35,000 bases of DNA, taken from positions 1 to 35,000 of the forward strand of contig NW_004087655.1 of NCBI RefSeq assembly GCF_000220395.1, read 5' to 3'. Shown here piece by piece: positions 1-12,596 of the stretch. The translations under genes and the position numbers were made by a program. Below the pieces are notes generated by a model. The model had not been told where the DNA came from and ran no database searches. It was given only the letters and a program-made list of their open reading frames with translations. The number at the start of each line of letters is the position of its first letter. Position 1 is the stretch's first letter. This DNA is from Ichthyophthirius multifiliis. Lineage: Eukaryota; Ciliophora; Oligohymenophorea; Hymenostomatida.

Positions 1-3000
1 AATAATAATAATATCTATTTTTTTTTTATTAATTTATTTAATTATAATAAAAAATAATTAATAATAATAATATACTTTAAATGCTTAGAAATTTTCACAT
101 TTTTAGAATAAATTAGTAATATGTATCTAAGTTGTTTATTTAGAAATATTTATGAAAGTACTTGATAATATATTAACTAAAAAGTTAAAAACATATTATT
201 AATTTTGTATATCTTCTTAAAATTTAAATGTTATCTTTAGTAAAAAAATAAAATAAAATAAATATAGATATATTTATATTTATTACAAAATTATTATTTA
301 TTATTAAAATTAACATTTATAGTATTTATGTTTATTATTTAAAGCCACTTTTATGATATCCATCAGTTAAAACTTCTAAAACATCTTTCAATATATTAAT
401 ATAATAAATTTAGTAAAATTAATTAGCAATCATTTAATTAGTATTAATTTACTTTATTTTTATATTTAAAATAAAATATTTAAAAAATAAAATAAAAATA
501 AAATACTTTCATAATGTAAACTAAAACATCTAATCCTATATCAGAAATTTCAGGCAAATGATGTTTAAAAGCCCAAACTACACAATCAATCATAGTTCTA
601 AATTAATCAGTAGGGATATTAAAAAGAGCTATTTTTTTTAAAAAAAAATATTAATTAAAATAATAATAATATTATTTTTTACCTTCAATAGCATTCTAAA
701 CGACAGCCTTAAGTAATCTAAAGAAAGAAATTCTATGGTCAGGGAAAGAGTTAAAATCTTAAGTAATCATTGATAGAGTGGACATAAAGATTCCATTTAA
801 AATTTCTTGAATAATCGGTTAAATATACTATGCTAGATTTTCGAATATAATTTGATATAAACTAAGTACTTCAGCTTCTTTACATTCTTACTAACAACTT
901 ATATAGTCACTAAGTAATTATTGTAAAGGATTTATTATACTAATTGTTATGTTTTCTGGTTAGAAATTAGTTACGTCACTTTTGCAGCTTTTGAAAAAGC
1001 AAATATAGAGTTTTAGTATTTCTTTTCTTATTGCCCTTTATTTCTTTACTGTATGGTAGTTCATTACGTGTTTTCCAATTTAAATGACTTATTTGTTTAT
1101 GTTTTGACTATAGAATTAATAAATATTATTCATTCCTTAGTTTATTTATCCTTTTATTTAAAAAAATATTTAGTATTTTTTTTTTTTTTTTTATTTCTTT
1201 TTACCTAAAACAAATATATAATTATATCCTACAGTATAACATAATCTTTCGTTTATTTTTAAAAATTGGACTATGTTTTAAATGACTTCTTCTTGTTCTA
1301 GTATTTAGGTATTTGTTTATGCATTCATAATTATTTCATTCCATTAAAACATGTAAGTACTTAATGTATTATTTAAATAAACTACTATTTATTGCACATC
1401 TTTTTCTGCATTTATCATATTCCCAACTGCCTCGAAAAAAGTAAGACGAAATTAAGGTTCTAAAAGTGCGATTTTATCATCTATAGTCCTAATTAAATTT
1501 ACAATATAAGGCTCTTATTCTTATTATTTAATTTGGTTTAGTTTCATGGATTTTTCATGTTAGATTTTTACAAATTATTCAGCACATTTTTAAGAAACAG
1601 TCAAAAATGTATTAACCGCCATTTCCTTTTGTTTTTTTTATATATTTTTGTTTATAAATATTTTAAATTTACCATAACTCCAGGAAATGTTTCTGCCATA
1701 AATTCAAAAAGCTTTTTTACTACAGTTTTTAAGAATGACCAGTTATTTCTTAAAAAGTTTGGATATTAGCTTACTACATACATTATATTAGAAGCTACTA
1801 CAGCTTTATTTTCTTTTCCTTTTTTTAATTCTGTTAAATTCAATAAACCCTTTATTACAGAAATTAAAAAGGATCTCTCCTCATCTTCCCTTATTGATCC
1901 ACTTATAGAACCTATAGCCCAACAAAGGCTATTTAAATTATCAAAGCTCCATTCTGATCCATCAATCTTTTAAAATTTATAATTTAAAATAAAAAAAGTT
2001 TATCATATTAATAAATTATTACTTATCTATCAAGTTTTTAAGAAAGTATTCTATTCATATCTTACCAATCTAATTTAGCTGTGTATTTATATTATTTTTT
2101 TTTAAAAAAAAATGGACTCAATATTATTTATATGGGTAATATTTACCTAAATTAATTAAAAGCTCTTTTAAAAGTTCATATAGAGAATTATTTTCAGTAT
2201 CTTATAATTCTTCTTTACATGGATTTCCATTTTCATCAATAACAATTAACACTTCTTACGGTTTAGCCATTCTGGAAACAATAATAGTCCTAACCTATGT
2301 AAGAATTAAAGGATAAACATTTTTTTCTAAAGTAAAGTTAGTTTAATTCTACATTCCTATTAATAATAAAGGAGTTGTCGTATTATTTTGAATAGGCTTT
2401 CTTTTGAAAATTTAAGTAGTAAAACTATGCCAGAATTCGACACAAATTTTGAATATATTATCTTCTTCAATTTCGTTTATATTAACTAAATATTAAAGGC
2501 CTCTATGGATACTTTCGAGTATGTTTTCTCTTATGGCATTGTTTAGGTCGTATGTTTATTCATCGATCCATTATAAATGAGTATTAAAGAAACCTGTCAA
2601 AAATAAAGCTATAAATTAACATATATTGTCAAATACAGCTACTTATTAATGTTGTTTATTATTTTTCATTTTTTTTCCTTTTTAGTTTTGTTTAAAAATA
2701 AATAAATATTTAAATATATGTTTTTTTACTTTCAAATGCTAAACTTATATTAAAAGGTAATATATATTCAGAAACTTTTCTTATAAATTTAAAGTATAAG
2801 TCTAACATTTTTTCCTTCATTTTTATTGTGTCTTGAGCACTTTGACCTTATTCGATTTTTAATAAAACTATTTCAGTTAAACATTTTATTGATATATCTT
2901 TAAAGTCTTATTGTTCAACAAAAAGTAAAAATATGTCCACAATATCTGTGTCTATTATAAAATATAAAGGCATCCAACTTAAATAAACGTAAAACGTTTC

Positions 3001-4069
3001 CAAACAAGCTTTAATAAGAGAAGGCTTACAAACATTTGCATTTCTATTAAATAATTTTTGTTTAAATTATTTTATGTAGAACTTTAAGTTTTTTATTACC
3101 TAACTGCATTTGAAGCTATATAATAACATAGTTCGAAAATGTGTTTAAATTAATCATACATAGTTTATTTTAATAATTATATTTATTAAGATGTTATTTC
3201 ATTTTTTGAATAATCAAATATTTCTTCACTTATTTTAATAGAAAATAAAAAAAAAATATATATTTAATATTTTTTATATATATTTTATTTTATATTTTTT
3301 AGAAAGATATATTTCTAAAATATTTTTTTTTTATTTTATTTTATTTTAAAAAAAATATATATTTTGAGAACCTTAACATTCTTAATAAATTCAGAGAGTT
3401 TTCACAAAGATTAGGATCTTATTTAGAAGCAACACATATATCCTAAATAAAATTCTTCCAGCTTCCATTTAATTCGAACTTAACAATTTTAATTAGTATT
3501 GAATTACATTTATGTAATATAGATGTTTCTTAATAGGTTAAATTACCTTTCTAACTAGTTAATACAATCTAATTAAGCATATAATTTTTAATGCTTTCTT
3601 TTAATTATTCAGGTAAAATGAGCCATTTTTACTAAAATAAATAAATATATTAAACATCTAATTTTTTATTTTTTTCCGTTTTTTACCTTTATTGTATCTT
3701 CCATTATTACTAAAGTCAGCAATTTTGTCTGATAGTTTTAAGACTTTTCTAATATAATATCACTATTTGCCCAAAATTCAGTTCTTTCTTTTAAGTCTTA
3801 CCAGACTTAATTAGCCATATTCATCTTAATAAAAAATATTTAATATATAATATATAAAATGCTTATTAAAGTATTTACAATTTGTTTTCCTTTTTTTTTT
3901 TTTAATTTGATTTTTTTTTTTTTTGCATTAATGATTTTACCTTTTCATTATTTCCGGATTACAAAAATTAAGATATTTAATCTAGTATCAAAACCTTTTT
4001 TTCATCAAATTTTTAAGATTAATCAAATAAGCATTATATTTCAGGAGGATAATTTTTATTTGTTTACAT
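1..4069 (-). CDS. XPO1: Exportin-1 / CRM1 nuclear export receptor (3' end missing)
   Basis: Importin-beta-family karyopherin that carries leucine-rich NES cargo out of the nucleus with Ran-GTP. The reverse strand, with TAA/TAG read as Gln, matches CRM1 collinearly. The start is at 4069 ([18 protein letters not shown]). Next come a helical N-terminus ([20 protein letters not shown]), SWKNFIQDICVASK, and [13 protein letters not shown]. The NES-groove segment is CWAIGSISG with [21 protein letters not shown] near 1770-1920. The late HEAT repeats contain [18 protein letters not shown] near 550-610, followed by NLFQKCENFQAFK near 80-120. Several short introns interrupt it; the first two I can place are 3825-3940 and 3632-3686. 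The last tens of residues lie beyond the left edge, after an intron starting near position 75. The residue matching human Cys528 is Thr (codon at 1832-1834). Family assignment is near certain. Not every exon border was resolved. Confidence 0.95.
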
Positions 4070-4793
4070 TTTTTTTTGTATTTTTTTTATTATTTTATTT
4101 TTTAATTTTTTTATAAAAATGATTATTTTTTTTATTATATTTTTTTTTATTTTTATCTTTTATTTTTTTTTGTTCTTTTAATTTTTGTTTAAAAAATAAA
4201 AAAATAAAATATACAAAGAAAAAAAAAATTTAATTAAAATATAAATATATATATATATATGTCTAACAAAATATCTCTACATTTTTTTATAAAGTTGGTA
4301 GCTTTCATCATTCTAAAAATTATATTTAATTATTGAATTATATATTATGTAAATAAAAAATATATTATTAAATCATATAATAATAATATAATGTTTTATA
4401 AAACTTAAGATTTTATATATCTATATAATAATGCTATAACTTATTTTTTTCTATTACTTTAATTTTAGATCTTATGTATTAAAAATATTTATAGGTATAC
4501 AATTATTAAAAATATATTTTATATTATTAAATTATATATTTATTTAAATATTCTTTATTTTATTATATAATTTAATATATAGAAATTTTAAATGTTGTAT
4601 AAAAGTATATATTTTAAATAAATAAAAAATATATTAATTAAATAAATATTAAATTAATTAAAAATTTTTATTTTTATAATAATTTAATAAAATATATAAA
4701 TAATAATTAATAAACAAATGAAATAATTAAAATAAAAATACAAAAATATTTAATAAAAATATACTTATTTTATAAAAATAAAATAAATAAAAA
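4070..4793. other. Gene-free spacer between divergent genes
   Basis: This stretch lies between the start of the exportin gene on the minus strand and the next ORF on the plus strand, so it should hold both promoters. It is almost pure A/T with T-runs and a short TA repeat near 4246-4260. No conserved motif, RNA gene or coding frame was seen. Confidence 0.6.
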
Positions 4794-5756
4794 ATGGGTA
4801 AAGTATTAGATTTTTTATAAAAATATATAAATTTAGTATCAATGTTAGTAATATTATTAATAATTTTCTTTTCTTTATATAATTGAATTGGCTTATTCGT
4901 TATTAAATCTTATTTTCCTTAACCTCTCTCTATTTTTGTAAAAATTAAAATAAAAAATATTCTATTTATTAATAAAAAATTTATTTTAAAATTATTAATT
5001 AAAAAAATAGTTGATATTATATTCTTTTTATTACATATGTTAATTGATATGCCGCTTTTTAGTTTTTCCTGGATCATTCTGGTTATTTAAAAAAATATGG
5101 AAAATAATTATAGCATTTAATTTGCTAATAAAACATTATTAAAAATTTAAATTTTATAAACCCTTTTATTATGCCTTGTGGATGATTGTGGATAAGATAT
5201 TTGTAAAATATGTAATTAAGAAACTGCTCCTGAAATATTGAGTATAAAAAGAAGTATTTAAGGTCTTGTTGAAGTTTTTAAGTATATGAATGATATATAT
5301 GGGTTTAGTTTAGAATAAAAAGAATTTTTCGGACTTTTAAAAAAAATTGTAACCCTTTTATAATAGTTTAAGTTTAAAGATTAACAAAATGATACTTATG
5401 TGCTTTGGGAATTGTTTGAATAGCCAGTAAAATTATAAGAATTAATTAAAAGTATAAAAATAAATAAGATTATAATAATATATATTCTTTTTATCAAATG
5501 CTTTATTTTTTTGTAATTTTTTTAAAAAACTCAATAAATTCCATAATTTTGCTTTTTAAAAAAATTACAGAAAAAATAAATAAAATAATTTTAAAATGCA
5601 TTATATACATATTATTTTAAAATGTATATATTTTTTTATTAATTAGATAAATAAAATATTAGTTAGATAAATTAAATATAAATAATTTTAACTAAATTAG
5701 AAGTATTTATATTTATAATAAAATTAAAAATTAAATTATAATATAGTATACTTTGA
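4794..5756 (+). CDS. Unrecognised ORF with one in-frame TGA; coding signal strongest at 5097-5455
   Basis: I do not recognise the product. One reading frame starts with ATG at 4794 (MGKVLDFLQKYINLVSM, then a hydrophobic stretch LVILLIIFFSL). It meets TGA at 4884-4886 and then stays open to TGA at 5754-5756. After the TGA comes IGLFVIKSYFPQPLSIF, and a second in-frame ATG at 5097 gives a 219-codon ORF. Codons 5097-5455 look truly coding, with varied residues such as DDCGQDICKICNQETAPE, EVFKYMNDIYGFS and YVLWELFEQPVKLQELIK. The last third is low-complexity and may be untranslated. A CxxC pair (DICKIC) is present. The ORF stop directly abuts the ATG of the next gene. Possible readings are a membrane protein with a missed intron, a gene starting at 5097, or a decayed gene. 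Confidence 0.4.
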
Positions 5757-7902
5757 ATGATATTGTAGAATAAAAGCCATTTTTTACTAGAATCAAAAAA
5801 TTATTTTAGAAAAATATTTTAGGAACATTAAATTAAGTATATATTTTTTATTTTATCCTTTAAGAAATAAAAAGTAATTATTTTAATATAGTTAAGAGCA
5901 GATATTTTAAATTAATTTTAAACAAAATAATTCTATTTACAAAGTTATGATGGTGTAAAGATTGATTGGTAAAATCACAAATAAAAAAAAAAAAACTTTT
6001 AAATTAAAAATAGTGTGTATATTTAATGCGAAAAATAATCTCCTTTGTAATTTTCGCCTGATTAAACCCTTGATGGAAACGAAAAACCCTTAATATAGGA
6101 AACTTCAAGTAAAGATAAAGTAATAATATATTGTAATCCAAACGGAGGTTATTACGAGAACTTATTTTATGATGTAAAAAATAAAAAAACTATATTAAAA
6201 TTATAAATATAATAAATAGAGCGATTGGTTGGAGTTTTATTTAAAAAAAGGAATAAATTTACTAGTATGGAATTATAGAGGTTATGGAAATAGTTAAGGA
6301 ATTCCAACTACATATGTAAATAATATTAATATAAATTATATATATTTATAAATCTAGAATATATTCAAAGACTGCGAATATATAGTAGATTATTTAAGAA
6401 AGAATTTTCAAATAAAAAATATAGGAATTCATGGCTAAAGTTTAGGTGGTTTAGTAGCTACATATACAGCTGATTAAAAAAAATTAAATTTTTTATGCGC
6501 TGATCGTACTTTTTCAAAATTTTCATAAGTAGCTTTACATTCTTTTGGTCCAAAAGCTTCTAAAGCCTTTTAATTATTAACAGATTGGGATTTTGACTCT
6601 TCCTATGCATATTTAAAGGCTAATTGTTATAAAATAATTACTGTAGACCCTAAAGATGAGGTATTGCCCTTCCTTTCGAGCCTTTTAAATGGCGTAGTAT
6701 ATAACTTTGGACTATTAAGTGCAAGATTTAATGATTTTCCAAGAAGTGCTTATTTAAAAAAAGATAAAGAAAGTTTTTGGAATATGGGATTTAATTTTTT
6801 GAAAAATAAGAAGGATTAATTAAATAAGGCTTTTGAAGAAAACGAAAATTAAATTTAAAAAATTAGTTAGAATTTTATGAGTTAAAATGATTTTTAATGT
6901 TTGTTTAATTCTTTATAAAGAATTATGGATATTTCTATTGAGATCGCGAAACATAGGTCAATTAATATAATAGAAGAATAGAAAAATAAGAGAAAAAAGA
7001 CCTAAACTACTACCCATAAATCAACTTAAATTTAAAGGTCGAATTCTGATTCCAAAATAAATTGTAAATAATAAAATATTCAATAAACTAAAAATTAAAA
7101 TGATAACAATAATAAAAATTAAGATTTAATTAAATAAAAATAAAATATAAAAGATAATAAAATATTACTTACTAATCATATTAAATAAGACAGGAAATTT
7201 TAAGATTTTATTCTGAATTGTTTTTCAATTTTTTATACTTTAGATTCAGCTGGACTTCATTTGAGTAATATTTTTACGTAATTTCCGGTTGATTAATAGT
7301 TTTGTGTATTCAAATAGTTTATTATTAATTTAGAATATTGGGGATCAATTAAACCTTAAAAATACATTCTTAAAAACAATTTGAATATTTGTGGTTATAA
7401 GAAATATGCTTAGGTTATTTTTTTCTATTTTTTTTTTCTTTTTCAGATAAATATATAGTTTTTTTTTTAAATATAAATATAGATTAAATTAAAAGATTTC
7501 ATATATTAACTTAATTAATTAAAAAATAATGAAAAAGTTTCATTTGGACATCATGATTTCGAAAAAAACCTTAATTATGATTTTAAAATTATAATTGATA
7601 AATTCTAACTTATTCTTGAGAAAATTACTAGATAAACGTAAAATACTTAAATTGAAAACGATATTTCTTTAAATTCTAAACAAGACATTAGTATAATTAC
7701 TTAATAAGAAATTAGTACATTGGCTATTGATATGAATAATACAAATGAAAGTTTCGACATTTAAATTGATAATACTAATAAAAATAACATTTTGTAAAAA
7801 TAAATGGGTTTTATTTTACCTTTAGAATGTGGTCATAATGGATATTATTCATAAATTGAATGTAAAATTTACGAATATCATTTAAAATAAGCAGGATTTT
7901 GA
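5757..7902 (+). CDS. Alpha/beta hydrolase (serine hydrolase, S33/BEM46-like)
   Basis: Predicted serine hydrolase; the substrate is unknown. The model joins 5757-5968, 6014-6173, 6220-6315, 6358-7413 and 7483-7902, and stays in frame throughout (647 residues). All introns are GT..AG, 42-69 nt. The N-terminus lacks a clear signal peptide. The core has IIYCNPNGGYYENLFYD, the strand LLVWNYRGYGNSQG, and the nucleophile elbow GIHGQSLGGLVA with Ser in GxSxG. A probable acid follows in VDPKDEVLPF, and a C-terminal His in LECGHNGYYSQ, with the sequence ending HLKQAGF. The order Ser-Asp-His fits the fold. A long Lys/Gln/Asn-rich insert separates the acid from the His. This large insert is typical of low-complexity expansion in ciliate proteins. 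The next gene is tail-to-tail, 163 bp away. Start choice is moderately certain: the ATG immediately follows the previous TGA. Confidence 0.85.
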
Positions 7903-8065
7903 AATAGTAACTTTTTATTTTTATGTATTTTTTTTTTTTTTATTAAATTTTTTTTTTTTATTTATTTATATTAAATATAAAACTTTTAATTACATTAAAA
8001 TAAATATATAATAATATATTAATAAAATTAATTTGTTTGTATTGTTTAATTTCCTGTTTTTATTA

Positions 8066-8847
8066 TCATCTTAAAAATAATATAGTTTTCTTTTATATAT
8101 AAGAATGTTATTTATTTTTATTATTTATAAGATTTTTATTATTTGTTAAAGGTGAATTAAATTATAGCATTTTCTATTTATTTATATTTTAAATATATAT
8201 ATATATATAAATAAAAAATATTATTGTATTACCTTTACACCATGAAAACTTTAAGAATTGCTAGAAGTTACTTAATTAATAGTAATATCTTTTAACGGAG
8301 TTCTAATTTAATGAGAGCCTTGCTAAATATAAGAATATAAACGAGCATTATTATATAGAGTTTTCTCAATATCTATATTATACTTAGGTATGCTATACTA
8401 TTTCTCTTTTTCTTAATCCATTTCTAAGTTTTTTAAAGGGTCTTTATTTTCTTTATTATTGTCTTATTATTATTATTATTATTCTTATTCTAATTCATGT
8501 TCTTATTCATATTTTTCTTAATCTTCTTCTATGAATGAATCTTCGAATGATTGCTCATTAATGTTAATATTTTCTAAGTTTGAATAAAAATTATTATTGT
8601 ATTTATTATTTATTATGAGGTTGTCGTAAAATTAGTTTCCTTAAGCATCAAAATATACCTCGTAGGGAGATTACAGGTTGAATTTATGAATTTTTTTTCG
8701 GTTAGAACTTTAATAGTTGGACTCGACTGTTGATTTTAGGTGATTATTAAATGGAGATTCTTTAATTTTTTAAGGAGTTTTTTAAAAATCGTTATTAAAA
8801 GCATCATATATTTATTTCAAAGTTATATTTGTTTCTTCTCTTGACAT
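8066..8847 (-). CDS. Hypothetical Gln/Glu/Asn-rich protein
   Basis: Two exons on the reverse strand, split by a 59-nt intron (8174-8232), give 240 residues in frame from MSREETNITLKQIYDAF to TGA at 8066-8068. No known domain was recognised. The middle is acidic (EQSFEDSFIEEDQEKYEQE) followed by a short poly-Gln run encoded by repeated TAA/TAG near 8463-8485. The C-terminal part (YIQQGSHQIRTPLKDITIN) is more varied. There is no signal peptide or membrane segment, so a cytosolic or nuclear disordered protein is likely. Clean intron borders and conserved frame support a real gene. The last codons, after the intron, are low-complexity and the exact end is less sure. Confidence 0.62.
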
Positions 8848-9449
8848 TTTTTTTTTTTTATCTTTTTTTTGAAGTTTAATTTTTTATATTTAATTTTAAA
8901 TTTAAATTTTTTTTTTTTTTTGGAATTATCATATAATATAAATCAATGCAAAATTTAACAGAAATTTCATAAAATTTTATTTAATTTTATATATATTAAT
9001 TATTCCTTTAATTGAATAATACATATATAGATATGTATATTTTTTTTATTAAAAAATAATATATATTTATAATTAATATTATAATAATATATTATTAAAA
9101 ATATTTTAATATAAAATTATAATTTTTGATATTAATTGTTAAAATTAAATAAATTATTAAATATTATAATATTATTACATATAAATTAAAATTTATTTAT
9201 TTATATTAAAAAGAATAAAAATATATTTGAAAATTTTAAATTATTTTTATTAAAAATATATATATATAATATGATGTTTTGACTTTTACCATCAAAAATT
9301 AATCAAATTAATTTATTTAAAAATATATTATTATAAAGAATAAAGGGCATTTATTTATTTTGTAAAATAATATAATATTTATAACGTTTAAATATATAAA
9401 TATTTTTATAATTTATAAACAGCATTTTTAACTTAAATTGAATAAAAGA
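8848..9449. other. Divergent intergenic spacer
   Basis: This spacer separates the starts of a minus-strand and a plus-strand gene and should hold both promoters. It contains T- and A-runs plus short TATA-like tracts near 9255-9270. No coding frame, RNA or repeat array was recognised. Confidence 0.6.
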
Positions 9450-11049
9450 ATGGAATAGGAAACTTATTTACATAATTAAGAAATTTTAAATAATCAAACA
9501 GAAGATTAAAATATAATTAAAATAATGTAAAATACAATCCAAGAAGACTAAAATTCAAAAATAATAGATTAAAATATAAATAATAGTCAAACATAAAATT
9601 AATAAAATAATGAAAATAAAAAATCACCAACTGAAGATATAAATTATTATTAAACAGAATTAGATTAAAACTTAAAAAATAAAATTTATATGTATAATTC
9701 ATTCTAAAATTCTTCAAATAATAGTTAAAAATTTCTAACTTAAAAAAGTTAATAAAACTGTAAAAAATTATTATTAAACTAAATAAATTACTTAAATTAA
9801 TAATTAAAAAATTAAGAAGAAAGTTTTTAAACAAAAAATCCTTTATTGAGATAAGTATCGTAAACTAGATGTAAAAAAGTTTCAAGTTTAGACAATTAAT
9901 ATTATAAAGATGAGGAACATTATAATTATGTGAAATAAAGAATGGAGGAAAATTAAAAAATTTAATAAAAAAATTTAAAAAATATGTAAGCTATGTAAGA
10001 AAAATAATATAAGTATTTATTTGAATTGGAATAATTAGAAAAATAACAAAGAAAATAAGAAATTGTATAAAAACTATTCATTTTTAAAGATAAATATAAA
10101 AAAGGACAATAAAATTCTGAATATTTTAAATAACCTGCTTAATAAGAAATTATTGATAAATTTTATTAAGAAAAACCTTTGTTTTTGAAGTTTTAAGAAT
10201 AGTTTTAAGAAAAAAAGATGAAAGAATATGAAGAATATAGAAAAAAAGTAAAAAAAATGATTGAAGAAAAAAATAATGTTCAAATTAATCAAATTAAATT
10301 ACATGAATAGGCGTATTTGTAAAATTTGCAAGCCAGATTGAATAAACGTAAAAAAATAAAATATTCTAAATGTTAATAAATTAAAATATAAAAAAGCTAA
10401 AAGTTAAAATGAATATATGTTTTTTTATAAAAAACCTGAATATGAATCAAAGTCTTATTTACTATGTTTAAAAGAAAAAATGGAAGAATAAAGAAAAGAA
10501 AATGAAAGAGAATAATAAAAAAAAGAAAGAAATTTAAGAAAATAGTAATTTAGTAAAATTATAAAAGAAAAATTCATTCCGAAAATTACAAAAAAGAATT
10601 AAGAAAAATAAGAATAAAGTTTAAAAACCTTGAAAAAATCTAAAAACGAAATATATTTTTAAGGAAATTAATATATGATTTAATCAAAATAATTAATTAA
10701 AAAAAATAATTAAACTACTGATATTTCCTAAATATAAGACTAAAAATTTGAAAAATCAGGAAAAATCCCAAAATAAATAAAGTTAGAAAGAATCAAAAGT
10801 GAAGAATTAATAAATAAATAATAATTTATAAAACTTAATAAAAACATTAAAAAAGCAAGTAATTAAGATGTAGATGGAAAAATTATTAATGTAACACCTA
10901 TTACCAAATAAATAGAAAACAGAGCACTTAATTAATATTAATTATTGAAAATTATATAAAGTAATGATACCTAGAAACGTGAATAAATATCTGAAATATA
11001 CTTTAAATTAATAAAGGCTAAATTATAAATATTATAGAAAGAAATTTGA
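9450..11049 (+). CDS. Hypothetical Lys/Gln-rich coiled-coil protein
   Basis: Two exons (9450-10347 and 10397-11049) with a 49-nt GT..AG intron give 516 residues in frame. The first third is Asn/Gln-rich and probably disordered. From about residue 190 the sequence becomes strongly helical and charged (KEYEEYRKKVKKMIEEKNN, LCLKEKMEEQRKENERE, REQQKKERNLRKQQ), as expected of coiled coils. A short conserved-looking block lies across the splice (LNKPKSQNEYMFFYKKPEYE). There is no membrane segment. Glutamine is encoded almost only by TAA, so the gene is invisible to a standard-code ORF caller. It may be cytoskeletal or ciliary by composition, but that is a guess. It lies tail-to-tail with the next gene, 59 bp between stops. 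Confidence 0.75.
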
Positions 11050-11108
11050 AATTTTATATTTTTAAAATAATTTTATTTTTTATATATATAAAAAAAAATT
11101 ATAATTTT

Positions 11109-11266
11109 TCATTTTTATAAAGTATCAATAATACTATCTATTACTCTCTAAGCATTGTATTAATATATTTTATAATTCTTTAAAATATTATATAATATTA
11201 AAATATTTTTAAACATTTTTACAATTTATTCTTTAACAAATTATAAAACATTTTGCTCTGGTTATT

Positions 11267-11312
<46 letters not shown>

Positions 11313-12264
11313 TTAACTTTAATAAAATAAATACCTTTTATAAGTTCATAGTAATCTATGCTTCTAAGTAATTATAGCTCTTAGTCTATTATTTTCTTAA
11401 TTTTTAGAGTTTTTATTTATATGAAAAAATAAAATTTACATTTTCACTTTATATACCAAATTAAACACAATTATCTAATTACGTTGATTCGATTTTTTAA
11501 GAATCATATTCTAGTTTGTTTAAAAAATTTGATTATAATAATAGAATTGTTTAATTTTGTAAATAGTTTTAATATTTAAAAGCTTGAGGAAATTAAAACC
11601 TTTTACTATTTTTTTTCTTTAATAATGGAGAGGAAGGTTCTTTATTTTGCTTATTATTATTTTCAATTTCTTTTATTATTATAATAAATAATATTAAATG
11701 TTTATAATTATTATTCTAACCTTATTTTTTTGGTTTAAACTTTTAATATTAATATATAATTTTAGTTTAATTAATCAAATTTTCAAGTTAAAACTATTTT
11801 AATATTAATATATTGGATTTCATTATTAATTTTATTTTAGATTTTAATTTTTTACTTTTTATATATCTTTTAGAGAAATTTCTCTTAGTTTCTATTATTT
11901 TTTATTTTACTATTATAAACAAAAAGATATATTATTTTATTTGATTTTATATGCATAAATACAATGAAATTTTATGTGATTTATAATTAAAACTTTAAAA
12001 CTCTTATGTTTATGTTTGGCATTTTTTCAGGTATATTATTTAAATATTTACTAACCTTATATTGTTCTTTAGTTAAAATGGAAAAAAAATAAAAAAATAT
12101 TGTACTTATATTAACATTATTAATTCATTATCAGTTAAATATTAAACTATAATAGAAATAATTTCATCATTTTAAAATATTTATTCTATGTAAAGAGGAT
12201 TTATTTTAGAATAAGTTTTATAGATATATTTCGGTCTATTTTGTAGTAAAACTTTCTTCAACAT
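11109..12264 (-). CDS. Hypothetical protein, N-terminus faintly F-box-like
   Basis: A model with introns 12067-12105, 11670-11720 and 11256-11334 keeps frame for 328 residues. It starts MLKKVLLQNRPKYIYKTYSK. Residues about 31-50 (IFQNDEIISIIVQYLTDNEL, followed by IMLIQLNNIRL) have the spacing of an F-box helix set, but similarity is weak and unproven. The centre is basic (ETKRNFSKRYIKSKKLKSK), followed by Gln/Asn/Ser stretches and YDSQKIESTQLDNCVQFGIQ. The tail is helical (VLQFVKEQIVKMFKNILILY) and ends VIDSIIDTLQK. The third intron contains a long TA repeat, and frame is kept only if its acceptor is the second AG of CAGAG. The first intron is a multiple of three and could also be read through. 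Confidence 0.6.
11269..11309. repeat. (AT)n dinucleotide repeat inside an intron
   Basis: About 40 bases of uninterrupted AT repeat lie within the last intron of the minus-strand gene. Length is likely variable between copies or assemblies. Confidence 0.9.
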
Positions 12265-12596
12265 AAAATAAAATAATTAATTATTTATTAAATATTTATA
12301 AATCTTTTTGTAAATAATAAAAAATATAAAAATATTTCTTTCTTAAATTTTAAAAAATAATATTTTAGATTCTAATTAATATTTAAATATACATAAAAAA
12401 ATAAAATTATATTTATTATAAATTATAATTAAATTTATAATTAATATTTATAATATATTTAATATATTTTTTTACATATATATATATATATATATATATA
12501 TTAATATTATATATATATTTTTTTCATATTAAGTTAATATATTTAAACATAAAAAACTTATAATTATTAATACTTTTTCATATAATTTTTATTTTA
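12265..12596. other. Spacer with short TA repeat
   Basis: This is the promoter side of the gene ending at 12264 and the 3' side of the amidase gene. It contains a TA tract at about 12476-12501 and palindromic A/T runs. No coding frame was seen. Confidence 0.55.

Noticed and set aside
1557-1769. Plus-strand 70-codon ORF
   Set aside because: It is antisense to a well-matched exportin-1 exon (IMYVVSQYPNF region), so it is a shadow.
3859-4116. Plus-strand Phe-rich ORF
   Set aside because: It overlaps the first exon and first intron of exportin-1 on the other strand; Phe runs come from T tracts.
9517-10292. Two minus-strand Phe/Leu-rich ORFs resembling membrane proteins
   Set aside because: They are antisense to the Lys/Gln-rich coiled-coil gene; TTT/TTA runs are the complement of AAA/TAA.
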